Position numbers and translations under genes: made by a program | Assembly: GCA_023248855.1 (NCBI GenBank) | Contig: JAHFDS010000012.1 | Span: forward strand, 1 to 52,550 | DNA length: 52,550 nucleotides | Direction of reading: 5' to 3' | Source: Myxococcales bacterium | Lineage (GTDB): Bacteria; Myxococcota_A; Polyangia; JAHFDS01 | Shown here: positions 8,605 through 16,897 of the stretch, one piece after another | Layout: the number at the start of each line of letters is the position of its first letter | How positions within the stretch are numbered: the stretch's first letter is position 1 | Notes under the pieces: generated by a model | What the model was told of the DNA's origin: nothing | Database searches by the model: none | What the model saw: only the letters and a program-made list of their open reading frames with translations

Positions 8605-11435
8605 CCAAGCGCCTGCGCGTCCTCGGAAACGAGCGCATCGACCTCGAGGACTTCCTCCACGGAGGCAGCGGCTTCACCGTCGCCGAGCTCAAGGTCCACG
8701 TCGGCCAGCTCTTCTCCGAGCTCATGGGCGTCATCGAGGGCTTCGACGTCGCGCTCGATGGCGCGCCGGGCTCGGAGACCAACGTCCTTCGCATCTACAA
8801 CGGCGCCGCGCTCGATCCGACGCTGCAGCTCGTCCACATCGAGGACTCGCCTGCCGGCGTCGTCACCCTCCCGCTCGAAGGTGAGGGCCTGCACCACATC
8901 GGCGTCGTCTTCCGCCTCGTGCCCTCCGACACCGCCGCCCGCTACCTCTGGGACCCTGCCGCACAGAACCCCGACGGCACGACCGGCCGGGAGTTCATCC
9001 AGCAGGTGCGGACCCGCCTCTCGGTCGCCTGGCAGCCGGTGGACGCGCTCGACGACCCGAGCTTCGGAAACGCCAGCGTGGACACCCCCGCGCTCGTCAT
9101 CCCGCTCGCCGTGATCCCGGTGATCGCGCCGCGAGGGCGCAGCATCATCGACGAGTCTCGCCTGCGCACCGAACCGGCAGTCGGCAAGGTGCTGTCCCTC
9201 GACACCAGCGACCCGGCCCGCACGATCGTCCGCCTCGTGCGCGCACGGCTGTTCCGCCCGGGCTCCGCGCTGTCGGTGCCCGCCTCGACCGGCACGTACA
9301 CCGTCGACGCCGTCGACCCGCACACGAACGAGCTCACGGTCACGCCGCCGCTTGCGCCGGCCGACCAGGCGCACTCAGTCGCCATTGGCTTCGTGACGAA
9401 CCACGCCCCGGCGCTTCCGCCGTCCCGCTCGGGCTATCGCTTCGTCCGCAGCATCGGCAGGCTCGCCGACGCGCGCGACCCCGCCGACCGCAGCGCACCG
9501 GGTGACGTCCGCCCGCGCCTATTCGCCGGAGACGTCCTCCGCGGCGAGAGGCTCCTCGGCAGACCCGCCGACGAGCCCGACCGTCTCGGCGGAACGAGCG
9601 AGCGCCTGACCGGCCGCGAGGAGGACGCCCTCGGCACCCACAAGAGCCTGCGCGACGCGCTCGCGTTCATCCTCGCCGAGGCCAAGTTCGGTCGCCCCGG
9701 CACCTGGGCACCCATCGCGGCCGACACGCCGACGCCGAAGTGGATCGATCCCGTCCCCGTCCCGCTCTGGGACATCGCGCGTCTCTACTTCAACGAGCTC
9801 AATGGCACGGGCGTCGTCGCCGGAGGCGCGCCCACAGCCATCGACCTCGTCCCCGGCGCGTCTCCAGGCCAGTGGACCGCGCGCGTGCACCTTCCGGAGG
9901 CGCACTACTACACGGCCGGCATTCGCCACCGGATGCGCCCGACGGTCGACGCCAGTGACTTCTCGCTCGCGCCGGCGGCCAGCGTCCTCTTCGTCTACTA
10001 CTGGGCCACGCCGCAGCCGAACACGAGCGACCCCGGCATCCCGCTCACCGGCCCCGACTGGCAGACCGCCCCCACGCGCGTCCACCGGACGACGAGCCCC
10101 GACTTCCGCCCGAACCCCGCGCCGCCCACCGCGCGCTCGGTCCTCCTCGGCGCCGTCCGCTTCGACAACCGCGCCGGCGGCGCCCTGCCCACGCCGACCG
10201 TCATCGAGATGGCGCGCGTCCCGCGCAGGGTGCCCGACCTCCTCGGTCCTGACGCGCACGGCCGCCTGCAGCGCGACCTGGTGTTCCGGACCTGGGCGGC
10301 ACTCGGCGACTCCGGTCGCCGCATCACGGTCGACGACCCGCGCGGCCAGCTCCACCTCGACGTCGGCGCCGGCACGATAGTCGTCCACAGCCGCGGCGTC
10401 GTGCGCCTGCTCGGAGATCAGACAGGCCCCGCCGGAGCACTACAGGCGCACCAGGCCGGCGCGTCGAGTCCCGTCATCGTGCAAGTTAGCGCCGCGGGCC
10501 TCGACCTCACGACTGCGTCCGCCGTCCGCATCTGGGCCGACGGGATCGGCGGCCAGGGCAACCTCCGCGGCATTCTCGGCATCGGCACCGATCGCGGCGG
10601 CGGCCTCCGGAACCACGGCGCCGTCGCCAGTCTCGAGGGGGTCTCCGGCGACGCGAACCTGGCCGGCACCCTCCGGCTCTCGGCGAGCGACGGCTTCGAC
10701 CAGGCCGGCTGGACCGACGGCGCGGTGCTGGTCGACTCCGAGGTCCTCGAGGTCCGGCGCCGCCTGCGCCTGATGGGGCAGGCCGCGATGATCAACGTCG
10801 ACCGCGACGCGGTCGGTGCGCCCGTGCCCGGCCCGCCCGGCTTCAACTTCATGAATCCCTACAAGCTCCCGCTCGCGTGGGCCTACCTCACCTACGATGC
10901 GGGCACCTGGCGTCTGCGCGCCCAATCGCACTGCATGATCTCCGACGGTGGGATGGGCCCGCAGCGCGCCGCACCCACCTGGCGTCCGCCCTTCGCCGCC
11001 CCCGTCGCGCCCACGCCCGCGCTCGTCGAGATCATCGGCCCCTCGACCAACGCCGGCGCCATCTACGGGCTCCAGCTCCCGTGGTCACCGTGGTTCCGCC
11101 CGACCGCGCCCGAGGGCTACATCGTCACGCTGCAGGTGAACCCGCGCTACGAAGCCTGGCGAAGCGTCGCCATGCTCGGCCCCGAGCCCACGCACCGCCG
11201 CCCCTACAACGAGCTCCGCGGCTTCTGCACCTCCGCCGACGTCGCCTGGCGCGGCTTCGCCCGCGACCTCCGCTTCAGCTCGGGCCTCGTCCTCCGCGCC
11301 ATCGACGGCCCGCTCCTCGTCTACACGTACCCGTCCGCGCAGCTCTCCGGGATCGAGGGCGTGATGGTCCAGGTGTGGGGGACGTTGGGCGCCGTCGAGG
11401 CGGTCGGCGCATCGAGTACTGTCGGTGCGATTTAA
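8601..11435 (+). CDS. Putative tail fibre / baseplate receptor-binding protein (944 aa)
   Basis: Largest gene of the tail module and last in the operon, the usual position of fibre or receptor-binding proteins. The N-terminus (VLGNERIDLEDFLHG) is probably the attachment part. About residues 240-270 form a Val/Thr-rich beta region (TYTVDAVDPHTNELTV). From about 590 there is a Gly- and Val-rich segment with repeated polar turns. The C-terminal 200 residues are rich in aromatic residues and Pro. There is no signal peptide. It starts in an ATGA overlap with the upstream gene. The next gene is on the opposite strand, so the tail transcript probably ends in the 90 nt after the stop, although I see no clear hairpin there. 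Confidence 0.6.
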   Translation: MTKRLRVLGNERIDLEDFLHGGSGFTVAELKVHVGQLFSELMGVIEGFDVALDGAPGSETNVLRIYNGAALDPTLQLVHIEDSPAGVVTLPLEGEGLHHIGVVFRLVPSDTAARYLWDPAAQNPDGTTGREFIQQVRTRLSVAWQPVDALDDPSFGNASVDTPALVIPLAVIPVIAPRGRSIIDESRLRTEPAVGKVLSLDTSDPARTIVRLVRARLFRPGSALSVPASTGTYTVDAVDPHTNELTVTPPLAPADQAHSVAIGFVTNHAPALPPSRSGYRFVRSIGRLADARDPADRSAPGDVRPRLFAGDVLRGERLLGRPADEPDRLGGTSERLTGREEDALGTHKSLRDALAFILAEAKFGRPGTWAPIAADTPTPKWIDPVPVPLWDIARLYFNELNGTGVVAGGAPTAIDLVPGASPGQWTARVHLPEAHYYTAGIRHRMRPTVDASDFSLAPAASVLFVYYWATPQPNTSDPGIPLTGPDWQTAPTRVHRTTSPDFRPNPAPPTARSVLLGAVRFDNRAGGALPTPTVIEMARVPRRVPDLLGPDAHGRLQRDLVFRTWAALGDSGRRITVDDPRGQLHLDVGAGTIVVHSRGVVRLLGDQTGPAGALQAHQAGASSPVIVQVSAAGLDLTTASAVRIWADGIGGQGNLRGILGIGTDRGGGLRNHGAVASLEGVSGDANLAGTLRLSASDGFDQAGWTDGAVLVDSEVLEVRRRLRLMGQAAMINVDRDAVGAPVPGPPGFNFMNPYKLPLAWAYLTYDAGTWRLRAQSHCMISDGGMGPQRAAPTWRPPFAAPVAPTPALVEIIGPSTNAGAIYGLQLPWSPWFRPTAPEGYIVTLQVNPRYEAWRSVAMLGPEPTHRRPYNELRGFCTSADVAWRGFARDLRFSSGLVLRAIDGPLLVYTYPSAQLSGIEGVMVQVWGTLGAVEAVGASSTVGAI

Positions 11436-11525
11436 GAACGCGGGATGCCTCGGTGCCTCTTGCGGCCGGTTCGGATCGCGGCATGGCGGTATGGCGCGAT
11501 ACCTGGGGCCGGCAATGCACGGTTC

Positions 11526-13691
11526 TCAGCTGTCCAGCCCGGCGAATCGTGCCAAGGCCTCAGCGAGCTCTCGCGCCGGGGGACGCCGCGTCGGATCAAA
11601 CGCCAGCGACTGCTGTAGGAGATCCACGATCGTCGCGTCGAGCCCCAGCCGGGACCAAACGCTCGCCGCGATCTCGGGCGACGTTGAGCGCCGCTCCATC
11701 GCCGGCACGCGAAAGGGTAGCTCTCCGCTCAGGACCTCGTAGCTCACGACGCCGAAGCTGAACACATCGGCGGATGGCGTGGCCTCGTAGCCGCGGCGCC
11801 CGAGCTCAGGGGCCATGTAGGCCGGCGTGCCGATCACCGCGCCAGTGGCGGTCAGGCGCGGACCGGAATCGCCGACGAGCGTCGCGGCCACGCCCGCTGC
11901 GGCGGCATCGATGGCGGGCTCGTCGATTCGTCCAGCGAGCGCAGCGATGCCGAAGTCTGCAATTCGCGCGCGGGTCCCGTCCCCCTCGACGCCGCCCTCG
12001 AGGAGGACGTTTGAGGGCTTGAGGTCTCGGTGAACGATCGCGGCCTCGTGAAGCGCCGCCAGGCCCCTCGCGACCTGGGCCAGCACGCCCGACACCCACG
12101 CCCGGTCCCTGCGGCGCTCACCAATGTGCGCCAGGGTGCAGCCTCTGACGATTTCCATGACGAGGTAGAGGCGGCCCTGCTCGCTGACACCGAAGTCGAG
12201 GACCGGAACGAGGTTCGTGTGGCTCACGCGCGCCGCAAGTTCCGCCTCGCGCGCGAAGCGGGCCTTGGCGTCGACACGGATCTGCTCGTGCATGACCTTG
12301 AGGGCGATGTGACTGCCGTCCGCGTGACGCCGCGCCTCGTACACCGTGCCCATGCCGCCCGTTCCGAGGAGCCGCTCGATGCGGTAGACCCCGACCTCCG
12401 ACCCGGGACCGAGGCCGGCGGTCGGACCCTGGTGGCTGAGGATCGCGAGAGCTTCCGAGAAGCCCTTGGCCCGCTCGGCGACCTGACGCCGCAGCTCGAC
12501 ATTGAGCGCACTGAGCTCCCGGTCGCGTTCCTCTAGAGATCGCACCTGGTGCTCAAGCGAGCGATGCACGGCGAGGAAGCGACGCACGAGGATGGCGCCG
12601 AGGGACGTGAAGAAGATCGCCACGCCCGGCATGCTTGCGCCCCACCACCAGCGCACCGCGCCCATCGTCATGTTCATGGATCCCACGACGTCGATGATGC
12701 TGAACCCGATGAAGCCCGCGAGACCAGCGAAGGCTAGGCGCGCGTCTGCGCTGCCCCGTCGCGCGGACCGGAGCGCCACTGCCAGCGCGACGACACACGC
12801 GGTGAGAAGGACCACCTGGCCAGGCAGCATCGTGTCGATGTTCCTGACCTGACCCGTGGCCATGAGGATCGTTGCGCCGAGCCCGAACACGAACGTCCCA
12901 CGGCCCATCCAGGCCATGACGTTGCCCGGCCCACCGCCCAGCAGCGTGACGAACAGCCGGCAGATCAGCCCCGCGCTTAGGAACAGAAGCGACAGTTCGA
13001 TCGAGAGGCCGAGGTAGGGCGGCGCCAGCGCCCAGTCATGAGGAGACCGAAAGACGTAGTAGATCCCGAACACGAGCGACGCTGCTCCGAAGTCAGCGTA
13101 GATGCGCTCTCGCCGCCGCCAGAGCCAGAGCCCGAGTGAGAAGAGACCCGAGGTGACGAGCACGCCGGAGAGGCCGACAATGGGCAGCCCTTGGCGCAAT
13201 TCCCAGGCAAGCATCGAATCCGCAGTGCCGAGGGCGACCACGCCGATCAAGCCGATCCACCGCGGGTCATCGGACCAGAAGCGGAATGAGATCCAGCGGC
13301 CTCCCCACCGGGGCTGCAGCCGAATGCAAGCCGGTCGGAAGCCATCGAAGCTACGAGAGTCGGGATCGCCCTGCCGATACACACGCGCTCCGTCAACGAA
13401 GACCTCGGCGGCCAAGCTGAGCGACATCGTGTAGAGGCACGCATCGTCTGGGAAAGAGGCCGGCAAGCGGAGGCGCTTCCACATCCACTGCTGGCGACCT
13501 CGATCCAACAGGCCCCCTTGCGAGCCCGTGGACGTCCACCCGTCCGAGCCCTCACTGACGGCCCATTCGAAGGTCCCGTCGGCGCGCCTCGGGCTGTCAC
13601 CCCAGCGGGCCTGCCATCCCTGGTCGAGCGCAGTCATCTCGCTCGCGCAGCCGATGAGGCAAGCCAGCAGGACCACCCACGCGCTCCCCAC
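11526..13691 (-). CDS. Lipoprotein-anchored 7TM serine/threonine protein kinase
   Basis: Eukaryote-like Ser/Thr kinase fused to a sensor region. Residues 1-15 form a lipoprotein signal with lipobox LIGC (Cys15). Residues 16-165 should be a periplasmic beta-rich sensor. About 170-375 contain around seven hydrophobic segments, a layout like 7TMR-DISM receptors. About 377-410 is a coiled-coil linker. The kinase domain spans about 436-715: glycine loop GTGGMG at 443-448, Lys465, HRDLKPSN with Asp556, DFG at 579-581 and APE at 627-629, so it looks catalytically complete. An Ala-rich insertion of about 30 residues precedes the APE motif. It reads against the tail operon. This architecture is typical of myxobacterial signalling proteins rather than phage ones, so it is probably a host-derived cargo gene. 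The start is GTG with no obvious ribosome binding site. Confidence 0.9.
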   Translation of the reverse strand: MGSAWVVLLACLIGCASEMTALDQGWQARWGDSPRRADGTFEWAVSEGSDGWTSTGSQGGLLDRGRQQWMWKRLRLPASFPDDACLYTMSLSLAAEVFVDGARVYRQGDPDSRSFDGFRPACIRLQPRWGGRWISFRFWSDDPRWIGLIGVVALGTADSMLAWELRQGLPIVGLSGVLVTSGLFSLGLWLWRRRERIYADFGAASLVFGIYYVFRSPHDWALAPPYLGLSIELSLLFLSAGLICRLFVTLLGGGPGNVMAWMGRGTFVFGLGATILMATGQVRNIDTMLPGQVVLLTACVVALAVALRSARRGSADARLAFAGLAGFIGFSIIDVVGSMNMTMGAVRWWWGASMPGVAIFFTSLGAILVRRFLAVHRSLEHQVRSLEERDRELSALNVELRRQVAERAKGFSEALAILSHQGPTAGLGPGSEVGVYRIERLLGTGGMGTVYEARRHADGSHIALKVMHEQIRVDAKARFAREAELAARVSHTNLVPVLDFGVSEQGRLYLVMEIVRGCTLAHIGERRRDRAWVSGVLAQVARGLAALHEAAIVHRDLKPSNVLLEGGVEGDGTRARIADFGIAALAGRIDEPAIDAAAAGVAATLVGDSGPRLTATGAVIGTPAYMAPELGRRGYEATPSADVFSFGVVSYEVLSGELPFRVPAMERRSTSPEIAASVWSRLGLDATIVDLLQQSLAFDPTRRPPARELAEALARFAGLDS

Positions 13692-13697
13692 GCGCGT

Positions 13698-13726
13698 ATG
13701 ATACCGGAACCTGGGTGCGCCATGTC
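13698..13726 (-). promoter_or_regulatory. Possible promoter of the kinase gene
   Basis: On the minus strand a TATCAT hexamer (13698-13703) ends 6 nt before the GTG start of the kinase, with a CGGACA-like -35 about 19 nt upstream. If it is used, the transcript would be nearly leaderless, which fits the missing ribosome binding site. The spacer is long, so this is tentative. Confidence 0.3.
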
Positions 13727-13854
13727 CGCGTCCTGTCCGTCGCCACCCGGGCCGCCCCGTCGAGCACGATCCCGCCCGCGCCCGAACGCGACATCACGCC
13801 GCAAGGCCCCTCGACATGGCGCCTCACGCAGGCCGTGGACGGGCGACTCCTCCT

Positions 13855-14775
13855 CTACTGGATGGGCGTGCCGTTGTGCACGACCTTTTCGAAGCGCCCG
13901 CAAAGGGTGCGCAAGGGGTGACCAGCATCGAGCAACTCGCGGGCCACGCCGGCAGCGACGTCTGCCGCCTGGATCGCATCGGCCTCCCGCGAATCGGTTT
14001 CTCGGGCGCCTCCGATCCAAGGAGTCTGCAGGCGCAATGGCTCGGCAAGGGCGGCAGCCGCACGGTTGAGCACACCCAGGGAACCTGGGAGCTCCACGTC
14101 GAAGACGCGCTTGGTCTGGAACTCCTCCTCGAGTGAGCCTCGCCGTGCCCACTCGGGTGTTTCGATTTCTCGAACATATCGGTCCGAATCAATGGGCATC
14201 GACGCAGCCGCCCGACCCGCGAAGATCAATGAGTGGCGAGCGAGGCTTCTTGTCGCCGAGCTACCGGCGAGGAGATCGCTCAGGACATCGTCGGCACGAA
14301 ACGCCAGCAGGCGGCGTTGTTGCCGCGCTGGGAATGCGAGGGATGAAAAGGACGGCTGAAACCACTCGGTCGCCAGTCGCTCGGCGACTCGAACTGGCAG
14401 AGTCTCCCGCAGAATCTGCAGGGCCCACGCGCGGTCGAGTGCATCCCGGAACGCGTGATCTCGAGGGTCACCCTGTCCGATTAGCCGCAGGGCCGCCTCT
14501 CGCGCGGGCGTTGGATCGATGACCACAATGGTCGCTTGGCTGAGGCCGGCCCGGATCGCTCGCCAGAGCGCCTTGTGGTTCTGCTGCAGAAGTGCCGGCT
14601 GGTGCTGCTTGAAGTGCTTCCACTTCAATTCATCTATCACGCAAGCTCGTCGAGTTGCCGCCACCCAGTCGAGCCTCGCGTCGCTACGGAACTGACCGAC
14701 GATGTACTTCTGCACCGCATGATCGCGGCCACTCGTCTTCGTGGCGTCTGCGAACGTAGTTGCCCATCCGGACAT
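13855..14775 (-). CDS. Hypothetical protein, possibly DUF3800-like (306 aa)
   Basis: Soluble protein of uncertain family. The ATG at 14775 is chosen because GGAG lies 8 nt upstream; an ORF extending further is open, but its upstream residues look non-coding. Near the N-terminus there is an acidic IDELKWKHF motif, then an ATIVVIDPTPARE strand-turn. The C-terminus has DAIQAADVAAGVARELL, similar in pattern to the QxADxxAG segment that ends DUF3800 (RNase H-like) proteins. No other catalytic motif is visible. It lies upstream of the kinase on the same strand with a 163 nt gap. The DUF3800 link is a pattern-level guess. Confidence 0.6.
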   Translation of the reverse strand: MSGWATTFADATKTSGRDHAVQKYIVGQFRSDARLDWVAATRRACVIDELKWKHFKQHQPALLQQNHKALWRAIRAGLSQATIVVIDPTPAREAALRLIGQGDPRDHAFRDALDRAWALQILRETLPVRVAERLATEWFQPSFSSLAFPARQQRRLLAFRADDVLSDLLAGSSATRSLARHSLIFAGRAAASMPIDSDRYVREIETPEWARRGSLEEEFQTKRVFDVELPGSLGVLNRAAAALAEPLRLQTPWIGGARETDSREADAIQAADVAAGVARELLDAGHPLRTLCGRFEKVVHNGTPIQ

Positions 14776-14899
14776 GGCAAGGACTCCAGTCCACACAAGT
14801 ACCACGGAGATCTGACCGGGCTGCGAGGCAGCCTGAATTGGCCTCGTTGCCGTGCTCCCCACCCCTCCCGCTGGGGCACAGCGCCCCGGGGAGGTGCTG

Positions 14900-15331
14900 A
14901 TGCTCTTCTTCTTGATCGCTGCGGTTCTCGAAACAGTCGGCGAGCCAGTCGATGTGGTCTCCGCCTGGACCCAGTTCACCGAGGCCATCGTCGACTACAG
15001 GGTCGTCGGGGCGGCCGGGCTCGTGGCGCTCTTCATCGCCGCGCTCGTGGCGGTCCTCAAGCGCATCGGCGCTGGTGGGCCCGGGCCGAACTGGTGGGGG
15101 CGGATGCCGCGCTGGGGCAAGCGATTGCTCATCGCCGGGCTCGGGGTCCTCGCGGGCGTGTTCTCGGCGATCCAGGCCGGCGTCCACCCGGGCCAGGCGA
15201 TCGTGCTCGGCTTCTCGGGGCTGCTCTCGATCGCAGGGCACGAGCTTGCCCGGAGGCTCGGCGTCATTGCTTCGCCCTCGAAGGACGAAGCGTCGGCCGA
15301 CGACGACGCGCCCGTGCCGCCGAAGGAGTAG
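14900..15331 (+). CDS. Holin-like small membrane protein (143 aa)
   Basis: Small integral membrane protein. The ATG at 14900 has GGGGAGG upstream. There are three probable membrane segments: residues 1-15 (MLFFLIAAVLETVG), about 33-55 (VVGAAGLVALFIAALVAVL) and about 75-115 (LLIAGLGVLAGVFSA and AIVLGFSGLLSIAG). The tail is charged and ends PPKE. Size, hydrophobic pattern and position in a phage module that also contains a lysin fit a holin, the protein that opens the inner membrane for the lysin at the end of infection. No family signature confirms this, and it could be another phage membrane protein. Confidence 0.6.
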   Translation: MLFFLIAAVLETVGEPVDVVSAWTQFTEAIVDYRVVGAAGLVALFIAALVAVLKRIGAGGPGPNWWGRMPRWGKRLLIAGLGVLAGVFSAIQAGVHPGQAIVLGFSGLLSIAGHELARRLGVIASPSKDEASADDDAPVPPKE

Positions 15332-15363
15332 TCCTGACTGCCGGCCCCGCCACAGGCGTCCTC

Positions 15364-15720
15364 GTGGGCGGGCGCGTGCTGTTCCTGCCCCTCGGCGCCC
15401 TGTACCCCGAGTGCAGCATCCACCTCAGCGAGCACGCCGCGGCCCCGCCGATGGCTTGCCTCGAGGCGCACGGATGTCCCCGTGGTCTCGGGGCTCGCTG
15501 CATGCCGATCCTGGCCCGGCGGCTCGGACGGCTCTTCGACCTCCACGGCGCCCTCGAGCACATCGTTCTCCACTGGCAGCGCCCGGACGGCACCTGCCGC
15601 GGGATCGGGTTCGATCGTGCCCTGTCGCCCCCGCGGGTCGCGACCCTCCGCCCGGTCTACCTGCAGCACTACCGGGCGTCGGGCCAGCCGTTCGCCGTGC
15701 CCGCTGAGGTTCTCGCGTAG
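15364..15720 (+). CDS. Cysteine-containing hypothetical protein (118 aa)
   Basis: Unrecognised small protein with five cysteines (in ECSIH, MACLE, HGCPRG, ARCMP and TCRGIG), which might bind metal. The start is uncertain: GTG at 15364 is in frame, but the best ribosome binding site (GAAGGAG, ending at 15327) would instead serve a CTG at 15334, adding ten residues. The C-terminal half reads as a compact alpha/beta domain with no signal peptide. It lies between the holin-like gene and the sigma-like gene and probably belongs to the same transcript. Confidence 0.5.
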   Translation: MGGRVLFLPLGALYPECSIHLSEHAAAPPMACLEAHGCPRGLGARCMPILARRLGRLFDLHGALEHIVLHWQRPDGTCRGIGFDRALSPPRVATLRPVYLQHYRASGQPFAVPAEVLA

Positions 15721-15766
15721 GGAGCCCGGGGGAATTGGCCGCTTCGCCGGTGTCCGAATCGGGTGC

Positions 15767-16096
15767 ATGTCCAGGGACGAGCTCGATTGCAACACCCGGA
15801 GGCTGCCGGTGCTCCCGCCAGAACGGCCGCTCGTGCGCGGCGACTGCTCGGAGATCCCGCGCCCGTGCCCGTTCGTGAGCTGTCGCTATCACCTCGCTGC
15901 CGACAGCCGCGACGGCATGTCCTACCTCTACTCGTGCGCGCTCGACGTCGCCGAGGACGGCGCCCACACGCTCGAGGAGGTGGGCCAGATCCTCGGCATG
16001 GCGACAGATGACGTCCGCGAGATCGAGGTCACCGCGCTCTCGCGCCTGCGACGGGCACTGCGATCCACTGCGCAATCGACAGGCCGAGCGGCATGA
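15767..16096 (+). CDS. Sigma-70 region 4-like HTH protein (109 aa)
   Basis: Small probable transcription regulator. The C-terminal half (about 62-98) follows the region 4 pattern of sigma factors: HTLEEVGQILGM, then DDVREIEVTALSRLRRAL, close to the usual EEVGxxLGxTRExxRQIExxALxKLR. The N-terminal half carries Cys-rich PRPCPFVSCRYH and YSCALDVAE segments, a combination seen in short phage and mobile-element proteins of this kind. There are no region 2 residues, so it should not act as a complete sigma factor; it could bind -35 DNA or modulate the host polymerase. Its end overlaps the methyltransferase start by 4 nt. Confidence 0.75.
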   Translation: MSRDELDCNTRRLPVLPPERPLVRGDCSEIPRPCPFVSCRYHLAADSRDGMSYLYSCALDVAEDGAHTLEEVGQILGMATDDVREIEVTALSRLRRALRSTAQSTGRAA

Positions 16097-16872
16097 CCGA
16101 CAACGGAGGCTGGCCCGAAACGGCACCTGCGCTCGGGCGAACCCACTGCCAGGGCTGCGTCGAGGGCATGGCCGCAATGCCCGATGCGTGCGTGGACCTC
16201 GTGCTCGCCGACCCGCCGTTCAACCTCGACAACGGCGGGCGAATGTTCCGCGCCGGTCGCTTGGCCCGCGCGGGCGACATGGCGTGGGACACCATCGACA
16301 ACGGACCCTGGCTCGCCGAGGCGCTGCGCGTCCTCCGACCCACGGGCACGCTGCTTGTCTTCGGCACCTGGCACAACGTCTTCGACCTCGGCCAGCGCCT
16401 CCGGCAAGCCGGGGCGCGCATCCTCAACACCATCGTGCTCGCCCGGGTCGGCGGGTTCTCCGTCTCCCGGCGGCAGCTCTACGAGCGGACGCTCTACGTC
16501 CTCTGGGCGTCGCCCTCGGGCGCCGGCTGGTTCTTTGACTATGGCCTGCTCAAGCGGCTCGACGGACGGCAAGCGTCGAATGTGTGGCCGTACTTGCCCC
16601 CGGCGGCGCGCAGCCACCCGACGCAGAAGCCCGTCGACGTCATCGAGCGGATGGTCGTCATGGCAAGCCGGCCGGGCGAGGTCGTCCTCGATCCGTTCAT
16701 GGGCTCGGGCACGACGGCCGAGGCCTGCGTGCGCCAGGGGCGGCGGTTCCTCGGCTTCGAGCGCGATGGCGCGTTCGCGGAGGCGGCAAATGCGCGCATT
16801 CGCGGCCTCGGCTGGGCCGAGCGCCTCGCCCGCCGGAGCCGCTCCGGGGGTTCATGTCCGTCGCACCCGTAG
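16093..16872 (+). CDS. Site-specific DNA methyltransferase (N4/N6 amino type)
   Basis: Transfers methyl groups to the exocyclic amino group of adenine or cytosine in a specific DNA site. The catalytic motif IV is DPPF at residues 40-43, and the AdoMet-binding FxGxG motif is DPFMGSGTT at 200-208. This order (IV before I) is the beta-type arrangement. SHPTQKPVDVIERMV at about 174-188 is the usual motif X neighbour. The 259-residue length is normal for a phage-encoded orphan enzyme. No restriction endonuclease gene lies next to it, so it probably protects phage DNA or has a regulatory role. It is translationally coupled to the sigma-like gene. Confidence 0.9.
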   Translation: MTDNGGWPETAPALGRTHCQGCVEGMAAMPDACVDLVLADPPFNLDNGGRMFRAGRLARAGDMAWDTIDNGPWLAEALRVLRPTGTLLVFGTWHNVFDLGQRLRQAGARILNTIVLARVGGFSVSRRQLYERTLYVLWASPSGAGWFFDYGLLKRLDGRQASNVWPYLPPAARSHPTQKPVDVIERMVVMASRPGEVVLDPFMGSGTTAEACVRQGRRFLGFERDGAFAEAANARIRGLGWAERLARRSRSGGSCPSHP

Positions 16873-16897
16873 CGTGGTTTCAGTCGACGAGGTGACC

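Noticed and set aside
1-11435. The region read as a headless tailocin or contractile injection system
   Set aside because: Large terminase, portal, dNMP kinase and replicative helicase in the same window point to a packaging phage, although the missing capsid genes keep the idea partly open.
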